DNA of 64,000 nt from an uncultured Arachnia sp. (GTDB taxonomy: Bacteria > Actinomycetota > Actinomycetes > Propionibacteriales > Propionibacteriaceae): assembly GCA_947493705.1 (NCBI GenBank), contig CANLSH010000012.1:1-64000 (forward strand), written 5' to 3'. Shown here in pieces: positions 57,217 through 64,000 of the stretch. The notes under the pieces were generated by a model. The model had not been told where the DNA came from and made no database searches. It saw only the letters and a program-made list of their open reading frames with translations. Both the position numbers and the translations under genes were made by a program. Position 1 is the stretch's first letter. Every line of letters begins with the position of its first letter.

Positions 57217-58047
57217 CAGGACAGGCCCACGCCGATGCCGACGAGTTCGCACTATCTCAAGAAGAACGGGAAGCACGGCATTCCAGTCGTTGAAGACGTC
57301 GGCCCAGGTCACGCGGATGCTCTGAAAGCCCTGCCGAAGAGCCTCACGATCGCGCCGTCGGTCGCTGCGGAAGGAGTCCTTCCCCGAGTGGAACTCGAAA
57401 CCGTCCGCCTCGATGATGAGGGACTCGCCCAGGAGCATGTCCACCCGACCCAGTTCCGGGATCACCACTTGGGTGCGAACCCTCACCCCCAGCATCAGGA
57501 GACGATGCCGCAGAACCGATTCCAGTGGCGAATCCACACAACCATCAGCCCTGGCCAGCAGGCGCATCGCGGCTGACCCATGTCGTGTTGTCAGGCGCTC
57601 GAGTTCGTCTGTCGTGAGCAATCCCTGTCTGATGATGCTGTCCAGTGCCACGATGCCGTTCTCCCGATCGTGACATGCAAGTACCGCGGACAACGCGACG
57701 TCCACGGGCTCCAGCACAGACTCTCGCCCCACCAACCTTCCGCGGCAATCAACTGTTCCTGCAGGCAGGCGACGCCCATCCCGCACGCCTCGGGAGCGGT
57801 TGAGATGGACCTGGGAGTCATCGAGAGTCCAGACGTCGTGCAGCTTCAAGGCGCTGAGACAGGTCAGTGTTCCCCGTGCCCGTGCCGCTGTCAGAATCGT
57901 TGCTGGAGTGCCACGCAGCGCCACCCTGCCCCGGTCGACGGGTAGGAGGTCGCCGCTCAGCAATGCACGTTCCACGGAGCGACGGCCCTTCCAACGAACC
58001 GCCGCCTTCCGAGTGACGATGCCGTGGTCATCGATGCCTGTGTCCAT
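57181..58047 (-). CDS. DUF559 / Vsr-like endonuclease-domain protein
   Basis: A 288-residue protein. The N-terminal half resembles AbiEi-type or DUF4095-like winged-helix proteins ([34 protein letters not shown]). The C-terminal part is a Vsr/DUF559-like endonuclease fold ([50 protein letters not shown]). The real function is unknown; such genes are frequent in actinomycetes. It is flanked on both sides by copies of a 70-bp repeat. Copy A overlaps the 3' end of this gene. Confidence 0.8.
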   Translation of the reverse strand: MDTGIDDHGIVTRKAAVRWKGRRSVERALLSGDLLPVDRGRVALRGTPATILTAARARGTLTCLSALKLHDVWTLDDSQVHLNRSRGVRDGRRLPAGTVDCRGRLVGRESVLEPVDVALSAVLACHDRENGIVALDSIIRQGLLTTDELERLTTRHGSAAMRLLARADGCVDSPLESVLRHRLLMLGVRVRTQVVIPELGRVDMLLGESLIIEADGFEFHSGKDSFRSDRRRDREALRQGFQSIRVTWADVFNDWNAVLPVLLEIVRTRRHRRGPVLEHGDPERSRRI

Positions 58048-58110
58048 GCACCTGTTATGGGCGCCCTGGCACCCCTGACCCCAGATTGGGTAACTCTCTG
58101 TGGACGGACG

Positions 58111-58180
58111 TGTCCCCCAGGATGGAGATCTGCATCACTCACGGTCACATGCACCGCGAATGCCCCGCATCACCAGGCCA
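58111..58180. repeat. dispersed repeat copy B
   Basis: Same unit as 57147-57216, in the same orientation, between the DUF559 gene and glyA. The stem is imperfect here, so copy B looks more decayed than copy A. Confidence 0.55.
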
Positions 58181-58266
58181 CAGGACAAGGCGCCGCGCGA
58201 ACTGCGACTAATTCCGCCCCGGCCCCTAGAATTGGCAGCGAGACCCCATCACCCAAGGAGACCACA

Positions 58267-59703
58267 GTGCCAGACGCGGAAGCCCTCAGCGGCGCCTACA
58301 AGACTCTGCTCAGCGCCATCGAGGAAGTGGAACCGCGGATTGCGCAGGCCACCCGCTCCGAGCTGGCCGATCAGCGCTCGTCGCTGAAACTCATCGCCTC
58401 CGAGAACTACGCCAGCCTCCCGGTCCTTGCCACGATGGGCACGTGGCTCAGCGACAAGTACGCCGAGGGCACGGTGGGGCACCGCTTCTACGCGGGCTGT
58501 CAGAACCTCGACACGGTGGAGTCCGTGGCCGCAGAGCATGCACGCGAGCTCTTCGGCGCTGACTACGCCTATGTGCAACCGCACTCCGGCATTGACGCCA
58601 ACCTGGTTGCTTTCTGGGCAATACTGGCGCACCACGTCGAGACCCCGGCCCTTGCCGAACATGACGTCAGGGGTGTCAACGACCTGTCCGAGGCCGATTG
58701 GGAGGCACTGCGCCGCAAGTTCGGCGATCAACGCCTGTTGGGCATGAGCCTGGATGCCGGCGGGCACCTCACGCACGGTTTCCGCCCCAACGTTTCCGGC
58801 AAAATGTTTCACCAACGCTCCTACGGCACGGATCCACAGACCCAGCTGCTGGACTACGACGCCGTCGCCGACAGCGCGCGTGAGTTCAAGCCGCTGATCC
58901 TGGTGGCCGGTTACTCCGCCTACCCTCGCCGCGTGAATTTTGCGAAGATGCGTGAGATCGCGGATGAGGTGGGCGCCGTCCTCATGGTGGACATGGCTCA
59001 CTTCAGCGGCCTGGTTGCAGGCAAGGTCTTCACAGGCGATGAGGACCCTATCCCCCACGCCCACGTGGTCACCACCACCACCCACAAGTCACTGCGCGGG
59101 CCGCGCGGCGGTATGGTCCTGGCCACTCAGGAGTACGCCGCAGATGTGGATCGTGGCTGCCCCATGGTGCTCGGAGGCCCCCTGGGCAATGTCATGGCAG
59201 CCAAGGCAGTCGCGCTCGCTGAGGCGCGCAAGCCAGAGTTTCAGACGTATGCCTCAGCTGTTGTTGACAACGCCCGCGCGCTGGCCGAGGGCCTGATGAC
59301 GAGGGGAGCCACTTTGGTTACTGGTGGCACCGACAACCACCTGGTGCTGATGGATGTGGCGAACTACGGGCTCACCGGCCGACAGGCAGAAGCGGCCCTG
59401 CTTGAGGCTGGCATCGTGACGAACCGCAATGCCGTGCCCAATGACCCGAACGGCGCCTGGTACACCACCGGCGTCCGGCTCGGAACCCCCGCGCTCACCT
59501 CACGGGGCTTCACAACCTCCGACATGGATGACGTGGCAGCCCTGATCTCTGACGTGTTGTCAGCAACTTCGGCGCGCCCCACGAAGGAGGGCAAACCCGG
59601 TAAGGCCCGATACGACCTCTCCGACGACGTGGTGCAGAACGCACGCACCACCGCGGATTCACTGCTCAGCACCCGTCCCCTGTACCCGGGGTTCACCCTC
59701 TGA
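58267..59703 (+). CDS. glyA: serine hydroxymethyltransferase, long form
   Basis: A 478-residue PLP enzyme that converts serine and THF to glycine and methylene-THF. The PLP lysine is in [46 protein letters not shown] and [16 protein letters not shown] are typical. It is about 50 residues longer than the E. coli enzyme, mainly from an insert before [14 protein letters not shown] (segment around [27 protein letters not shown]). The GTG start follows AAGGAG at 6 nt. TAGAAT at 58227-58232 is a possible -10. No glycine riboswitch was recognised upstream. Confidence 0.95.
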   Translation: MPDAEALSGAYKTLLSAIEEVEPRIAQATRSELADQRSSLKLIASENYASLPVLATMGTWLSDKYAEGTVGHRFYAGCQNLDTVESVAAEHARELFGADYAYVQPHSGIDANLVAFWAILAHHVETPALAEHDVRGVNDLSEADWEALRRKFGDQRLLGMSLDAGGHLTHGFRPNVSGKMFHQRSYGTDPQTQLLDYDAVADSAREFKPLILVAGYSAYPRRVNFAKMREIADEVGAVLMVDMAHFSGLVAGKVFTGDEDPIPHAHVVTTTTHKSLRGPRGGMVLATQEYAADVDRGCPMVLGGPLGNVMAAKAVALAEARKPEFQTYASAVVDNARALAEGLMTRGATLVTGGTDNHLVLMDVANYGLTGRQAEAALLEAGIVTNRNAVPNDPNGAWYTTGVRLGTPALTSRGFTTSDMDDVAALISDVLSATSARPTKEGKPGKARYDLSDDVVQNARTTADSLLSTRPLYPGFTL

Positions 59704-59795
59704 ACCACCACAGGACCCCAGCTGGTTGAGCAACCATTGTGTAACGAATTTGCATCAGCGATGCATAATCCACTAAAGCCAGATACCTTCCCCTT

Positions 59796-60569
59796 ATGGG
59801 TGAGGAAGAAGTGCCGTTGCACGCGGGGAGCGGGCGTCCGCTTGTCGTTCTGAGAAACGTCGACAAGTACTTCGGCAAGCTCCACGTCCTCAAGGACATC
59901 GACCTCACCGTCCATGAGGGCGAGGTGCAGGTGATCATCGGCCCGTCCGGCTCGGGCAAATCGACGCTGTGTCGCGCCATCAACCGCTTGGAGACGATCG
60001 ATTCCGGATCAATCACACTCGACGGTGAAGAGCTACCCAAGGAGGGCAAAGACCTCGCGCGTCTCCGCGCCGATGTGGGAATGGTGTTCCAGTCCTTCAA
60101 CCTCTTCGCCCACAAGACGATTCTGGAGAACGTCACACTGGGACCCATCAAGGTGCGCAAGGTGAGCAGCAAAAAAGCCGCCGAGGACTCCATGGCCCTC
60201 CTGGAACGAGTGGGCGTGGGCGCGCAAGCAGAGAAGTATCCGGCCCAGCTCTCCGGTGGACAACAACAGCGTGTCGCGATCGCACGTGCGCTGGCGATGA
60301 ACCCCAAAGTCATGCTGTTTGACGAGCCCACCTCAGCCCTCGACCCGGAAATGATCAACGAGGTCCTCGACGTGATGACCGGCCTCGCCAAAGCGGGCAT
60401 GACGATGGTCGTCGTGACCCACGAAATGGGATTCGCTCGCAAGGCGGGTGACAGCGTCTGTTTCATGGCAGACGGTGAACTCGTGGAACAAAACACCCCC
60501 GAGTCCTTCTTCACCAACCCACAAAGTGATCGGGCCAAGGACTTCCTGGCAAAGATCATCACCAACTGA
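59796..60569 (+). CDS. gluA: glutamate ABC transporter ATPase
   Basis: A 257-residue ATPase of the polar amino-acid family: Walker [12 protein letters not shown]-loop [11 protein letters not shown], signature [15 protein letters not shown], Walker [15 protein letters not shown], switch His in [11 protein letters not shown]. It energises the GluCD permease. TACCTT lies exactly 6 nt before the ATG, so the mRNA is probably leaderless. A short dyad (TGCAT-N5-ATGCA, 59750-59764) lies just upstream. Confidence 0.94.
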   Translation: MGEEEVPLHAGSGRPLVVLRNVDKYFGKLHVLKDIDLTVHEGEVQVIIGPSGSGKSTLCRAINRLETIDSGSITLDGEELPKEGKDLARLRADVGMVFQSFNLFAHKTILENVTLGPIKVRKVSSKKAAEDSMALLERVGVGAQAEKYPAQLSGGQQQRVAIARALAMNPKVMLFDEPTSALDPEMINEVLDVMTGLAKAGMTMVVVTHEMGFARKAGDSVCFMADGELVEQNTPESFFTNPQSDRAKDFLAKIITN

Positions 60570-60608
60570 TCCGCAATCCATCATTCTCACAGACAAGGAA
60601 CCAGACCC

Positions 60609-61535
60609 ATGCGAACCAAATCACTCATAGCACTCCTGGCAGCAAGCGCCCTCGCCCTCACGGCCTGCGGTGGCGACGACGGCGCTGAACCCGGCACCGA
60701 CGACACTGCACCGGTGACCAGCACAGACCCCATGGAGTCTCCCGACGAGGGCTCAGGTGACATGACCTTCGAGGCCGGCACGACGATGGCCGAGCTCTCC
60801 GACGCCGGCACCATCCAGATCGGCACCAAGTTCGACCAGCCGGGCTTCGGTCTCAAGGGGCTCTCCGGCGGCCCGGAAGGCTTCGACGTGGAAGTGGCGA
60901 AAATCATCGCGGGCGCCATGGGCATCACTGAGGACAACATCGAGTGGGTGGAGACCCCCTCCAAGGTCCGTGAAGAAGTCATTGAACAGGGCAAGGTGGA
61001 CATGGTGGTGGCCACCTACACCATGAACGAGAAGCGAGCGGAACGCATCGCCTTCGCCGGCCCGTACTACATGGCTGGCCAACAACTGATGGTGGCTGCC
61101 GACGACGATACGATCACCGGTCCGGAGTCACTCATGGAGAATCCGAATGCAAAAGTTTGTTCCGTCACCGGCTCAACCCCGTCGGAGCAGATCAAGGAGT
61201 ACCTCGCAAACGACAGCCAGCTGGTGCTGTTCGACGTCTACGACAAGTGCGCCGATGCTCTTCGTACCGGCCAGGTCCAGGTGGTGACCACCGACAACGT
61301 GATCCTGCTCGGCTTCGTCTCCGAGAGCGACGGTGAATTCAAGCTCGTGGGTGAGCAGTTCACCGAGGAGCCCTATGGCATCGGGATCGAAAAGGGTGAC
61401 ACCGCCTTCTGCGAGTTCATCAACGAGACGCTGCAGGAGAATGAGGACGCCTACAACGAAGCCTGGTCCTCCACAGCTGGAGCTGTTGAAGGTGCCAGCC
61501 CGGCCGAGCTTCCCGAACCAGAACCCTGCGTCTGA
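60609..61535 (+). CDS. gluB: glutamate-binding lipoprotein
   Basis: A 308-residue extracytoplasmic solute-binding protein. Lipobox LTAC (Cys20) is followed by an acidic Gly/Thr/Asp linker to about residue 50. The SBP_bac_3 fold then shows IQIGTKFDQPGFGLK, GFDVEVAKIIAGAMG, VDMVVATYTMNEKRAERIAFAGPYY in overlapping parts. It delivers glutamate (perhaps also aspartate or glutamine) to GluCD. A strong hairpin separates it from gluC. Confidence 0.93.
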   Translation: MRTKSLIALLAASALALTACGGDDGAEPGTDDTAPVTSTDPMESPDEGSGDMTFEAGTTMAELSDAGTIQIGTKFDQPGFGLKGLSGGPEGFDVEVAKIIAGAMGITEDNIEWVETPSKVREEVIEQGKVDMVVATYTMNEKRAERIAFAGPYYMAGQQLMVAADDDTITGPESLMENPNAKVCSVTGSTPSEQIKEYLANDSQLVLFDVYDKCADALRTGQVQVVTTDNVILLGFVSESDGEFKLVGEQFTEEPYGIGIEKGDTAFCEFINETLQENEDAYNEAWSSTAGAVEGASPAELPEPEPCV

Positions 61536-61560
61536 TCACCTCAACACACTGCGCAGCGGC

Positions 61561-61595
61561 GTGGTTCACCACCTCCCCAGCAGGTGGTGAACCAC
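61561..61595 (+). terminator. intra-operon hairpin between gluB and gluC
   Basis: A perfect 14-bp stem (61561-61574 and 61582-61595, loop of 7) lies 25 bp after gluB and 44 bp before gluC. Within an operon this usually acts as a partial terminator or 3' stabiliser that gives more binding protein than permease. Confidence 0.75.
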
Positions 61596-61638
61596 TCCGC
61601 CGCTCACCGCTCCGATTTCCAGCACCCAGAGGAGGACC

Positions 61639-62289
61639 ATGGATGCCATCACAGAGAATCTCGACCTCTTTCTGAGTGGATACTGGACCTCACTCAAGAT
61701 CTGCTTGATCGCGCTGGTGGGGGCGCTGGTTCTGGGTACAATCATCGCTGGTTTCCGGGTGTCCCCCGTTGCCCCGCTGCGCTGGGTGGGCGCCACGTGG
61801 GTGAACATGATCCGCAACGCACCTCTCACCGTCGTGCTGTTCTTCTTTGCCTTCGGGCTCCCCGAGATCGGCATCCTCGGTAGCTATTGGATTTTCGGTA
61901 TATCCGCGCTCATCGTCTACACCTCAGCCTTTGTCTGCGAGGCAATCCGTGCTGGCATCAACTCTGTTTCAGCGGGTCAGGCGGAGGCGGCTCGCGCTAT
62001 CGGCCTCCCCTTCACAGCCACCCTGCGGGAAGTGGTGCTTCCGCAGGCCTTCCGTACCTCCATACCTCCGCTGGGCAGTGTTCTGATCGCCATGTTCAAG
62101 AACAGTGCGGTTCTCGGTGCCTTCGGCGTGGGCGGGGATCTTTTCAGCGTCTCGGAAACGTTGACCAGTGCCCGGGGCTACGCGGCGACGCCAGTGCTGG
62201 TGGGCGTGGCGGTGGGTTATCTCATGATCACCCTTCCTGCCGCCGGCTTGTTGGCCCTACTGGAACGTAAGACGGCGATCATCAGATGA
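61639..62289 (+). CDS. gluC: glutamate ABC transporter permease
   Basis: A 216-residue inner-membrane permease of the HisMQ family with about five helices. The EAA loop region reads GQAEAARAIGLPFTATLREVV in part, followed by LPQAFRTSIPPLGS. It pairs with GluD. The stop overlaps gluD (ATGA). Confidence 0.92.
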   Translation: MDAITENLDLFLSGYWTSLKICLIALVGALVLGTIIAGFRVSPVAPLRWVGATWVNMIRNAPLTVVLFFFAFGLPEIGILGSYWIFGISALIVYTSAFVCEAIRAGINSVSAGQAEAARAIGLPFTATLREVVLPQAFRTSIPPLGSVLIAMFKNSAVLGAFGVGGDLFSVSETLTSARGYAATPVLVGVAVGYLMITLPAAGLLALLERKTAIIR

Positions 62290-63194
62290 GCAGCGAAGTG
62301 GTGCTCTACGACGTCCCGGGACCCCGGGCGAAGCGTCGCCAGGCCATACTGGCGATCATCGCGGGAATCGCTGCCCTCGCCGTGGTTGCGCTGGTGTTGT
62401 ACCGGCTCAATGAGCAGAGTCAGTTCGACGGCAACCTGTGGGGACCGCTGATCAATCCCCGCGATGAGGATTTCGCTGCGGTGTGGGGTCTCATCGCAGA
62501 TGGCTTTCTGAACACCATGAAAGCAGCCGCCCTGGCCATTGTCTTCTCGCTGGCGCTGGGGACTGTTATCGGCGTCAGCCGGCTGATGCTTGGCAAGTGG
62601 GGCCGCATCCCTCTGGTGGGTTTCATCGAACTCTTCCGAGGGCTACCCGTCGTCGTCTCGATCTTTTTCGCCTCCCGAGTTCTGCCTGACCTCGGGGTGG
62701 ACCTGTCGGGGTGGCCCGGTGGCGAGGGGCTGTGGTTCGTGGTGATCGGTCTCACCGCCTACAACTCAGTGATTCTGGCCGAAATCCTGCGCTCCGGAGT
62801 GAACGCCCTGCCGAAAGGTCAGAGCGAGGCGGCCATGGCCATCGGCCTCAGCAATCTGGCAACAATGCGGCTGATCCTCCTGCCCCAGGCTGTGCGCATC
62901 ATGTTGCCGGCGTTGATCTCCCAACTCGTGGTGATTCTCAAGGACACCTCGCTGGCCGCCGTACTCGGGGTCTACCCAGAACTTCTGAACGCAGCCAAGA
63001 TCATCTATCTCAACCTCGGTAACCCGATTCAGGCACTTTTCGTGGTGGGCACCATCTTCGTGGCCATCAATTTCGGCCTCTCCAAGCTGGCGGGCTGGGT
63101 GGAGTACCGCATGTCGCACAGCAGTCGCTCGCCGGGGGGAGAGACCGACGAGGGGGTCCGCTACATCACTGATACCGCAGAGCTGGCCCAGTGA
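62286..63194 (+). CDS. gluD: glutamate ABC transporter permease
   Basis: A 302-residue permease of the HisMQ family with a longer cytosolic N-terminus, about five to six helices and the EAA loop (GQSEAAMAIGLSNLATMRLI, LPQAVRIMLPALISQ). Completes the gluABCD importer. The start ATG overlaps the gluC stop by 4 bp. It ends 2 bp from the convergent DUF2207 gene. Confidence 0.92.
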   Translation: MSSEVVLYDVPGPRAKRRQAILAIIAGIAALAVVALVLYRLNEQSQFDGNLWGPLINPRDEDFAAVWGLIADGFLNTMKAAALAIVFSLALGTVIGVSRLMLGKWGRIPLVGFIELFRGLPVVVSIFFASRVLPDLGVDLSGWPGGEGLWFVVIGLTAYNSVILAEILRSGVNALPKGQSEAAMAIGLSNLATMRLILLPQAVRIMLPALISQLVVILKDTSLAAVLGVYPELLNAAKIIYLNLGNPIQALFVVGTIFVAINFGLSKLAGWVEYRMSHSSRSPGGETDEGVRYITDTAELAQ

Positions 63195-63196
63195 CG

Positions 63197-64000
63197 TCAG
63201 CGGGCGAACAACAGGCCCTGCACCGTGTTGATGAACTGGGTCAACGAAGCCGGCAGGTCCTGCAGGTGCCACGTGTCGGGTGCGTGGTACCAATCAACGG
63301 CGTGCGGGTCCGGGGCTTCATCCTCATCGGTGCGCACGAGCGCCTGAAGCCACCGGTCCTTGCCCCCGAGCACAATGGTCCAGGGCAGCACCCGGGAGAT
63401 CTCCGGGATTTCACGGCCCTGTGGCATCTCGCTGGTTGGATGGTGCGCCAGCAGTGATGACAGTGCGTCGAGCCCCTCCACAAGGTGTGCGCCCTTGGCG
63501 GTACGCCGTGGCATGCGGTCCGAGACCCACACCGATGCGCCTGCGAGCAGGAGCAGCACCAGCGCCAGGAGTCCGAGGTTCGTCAGTGTCACGAGTCCAA
63601 TGGCCACAGTCACGGCGATCGCCGTGGCCACCAGAGCGCGAGTGCGCCACCGGTTGCGTGTGTCGTCGGGACGCACGTCAAACCAGCCCCGCTGGACAAC
63701 CTCGTCGTAGAGGGAGCTCTGCACAGTTTCGATGACTGGCGCCAACGTGACCGGCAACTGCGACACCAAGGTGTGACCCTCGACGGGTGCGATGGCCTCC
63801 AGAAGGGTGAGCTCATAGGCGTAGAGCTCATCCGTGTGGTGAGCCGTACGTGTGAATGACCAGTCCAGCAGACCGTGCTCAGTGCGGGGTAGCTCCCTGA
63901 TGAGGAGGTATCCACGCACGGCGAGGCTCAACACCGTCGCGGTCACATCGATGGGATCGACGCGTTCATCGGCGACCGTGCCCACCAGTCCGGGACGCAG
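63197..64000 (-). CDS. DUF2207 membrane protein (5' end outside window)
   Basis: The frame is open to the window edge, so only the C-terminal 267 residues are present. The segment ERVDPIDVTATVLSLAVRGY is the hallmark of the DUF2207 C-terminal region. Two adjacent hydrophobic helices follow (about 125-155 of the visible part) and a cytosolic tail with VEGLDALSSLLAHHP and LPWTIVLGGKDRW. Function is unknown. A GTG at 63985 is internal and not the true start. Confidence 0.8.
   Translation of the reverse strand: MRPGLVGTVADERVDPIDVTATVLSLAVRGYLLIRELPRTEHGLLDWSFTRTAHHTDELYAYELTLLEAIAPVEGHTLVSQLPVTLAPVIETVQSSLYDEVVQRGWFDVRPDDTRNRWRTRALVATAIAVTVAIGLVTLTNLGLLALVLLLLAGASVWVSDRMPRRTAKGAHLVEGLDALSSLLAHHPTSEMPQGREIPEISRVLPWTIVLGGKDRWLQALVRTDEDEAPDPHAVDWYHAPDTWHLQDLPASLTQFINTVQGLLFAR

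Noticed and set aside
58081..58266. Glycine riboswitch before glyA
   Set aside because: The conserved glycine aptamer core was not found; the region is explained by repeat copy B and a possible -10.

Overview
The window looks like a high-GC actinomycete chromosome, possibly a member of the Propionibacteriales; the sequence cannot fix the genus. Support comes from the actinobacterial gene set: the sigK/rskA locus, an LpqH-like lipoprotein, DUF3027, DUF3263, DUF4032, DtxR and a mycobacterial-type SerC. Both a HAIR element and CIRCE elements are present. Many genes have an extended -10 hexamer (TANNNT) only 6-7 nt before the start codon, so they probably make leaderless mRNAs. All functional calls are made by reading the sequence; no database search was run.

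Layout. 1-1916: the 3' part of an rRNA operon read on the minus strand (start of the ITS, complete 16S gene, leader, promoter). 2208-2813: a heat-shock hsp20 gene under a HAIR operator, closed by a bidirectional terminator. 2827-9064 (minus): a tightly coupled three-gene redox operon, GltD-like flavo-iron-sulfur protein, pyruvate:ferredoxin oxidoreductase NifJ, and a DHOD-like flavoprotein. 9172-11878: molybdate uptake, with a ModB-ModC fusion. 11856-15216: thioredoxin, a DtxR regulator with a coupled methyltransferase, a YceI protein and a LysE-type exporter.

15.5-22.3 kb reads as an accessory block: an APH-like kinase, a methyltransferase fused in frame to an NTF2/DUF4440-like domain, an orphan Imm5-like immunity protein, a DUF1428 protein, an RCC1-repeat protein, a frameshifted TetR gene next to a small membrane protein, an orphan P-loop kinase, and palindromes with no assigned role.

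22.3-45 kb returns to core functions: amino-sugar catabolism (nagA, nagB), serine synthesis (serC), pyruvate carboxylase, a PRC-barrel stress protein, a purine-type permease, a surface/envelope-stress locus (CHRD-like secreted protein, class F sortase, SigK, RskA, LpqH-like lipoprotein), a cold-shock protein with DUF3027, NUDIX and CutC, a GroEL gene with two CIRCE operators, manA and tRNA-Thr. 44.6-50.8 kb: ATP-grasp ligase and MurJ-type flippase operon, an arylsulfotransferase-like lipoprotein, a methyltransferase and a DedA-family protein. 50.9-64 kb: orphan MsiK/UgpC ATPase, cystathionine gamma-synthase, DUF4032 kinase-like protein, cysS-rlmB, a DUF559 protein flanked by two related short repeats, glyA, a complete gluABCD glutamate importer, and a DUF2207 gene cut by the window edge.

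Physiologically the genes suggest a facultative or anaerobic fermenter: NifJ oxidises pyruvate to acetyl-CoA with ferredoxin reduction, pyruvate carboxylase supplies oxaloacetate, and amino sugars, mannose and glutamate are taken up or processed.
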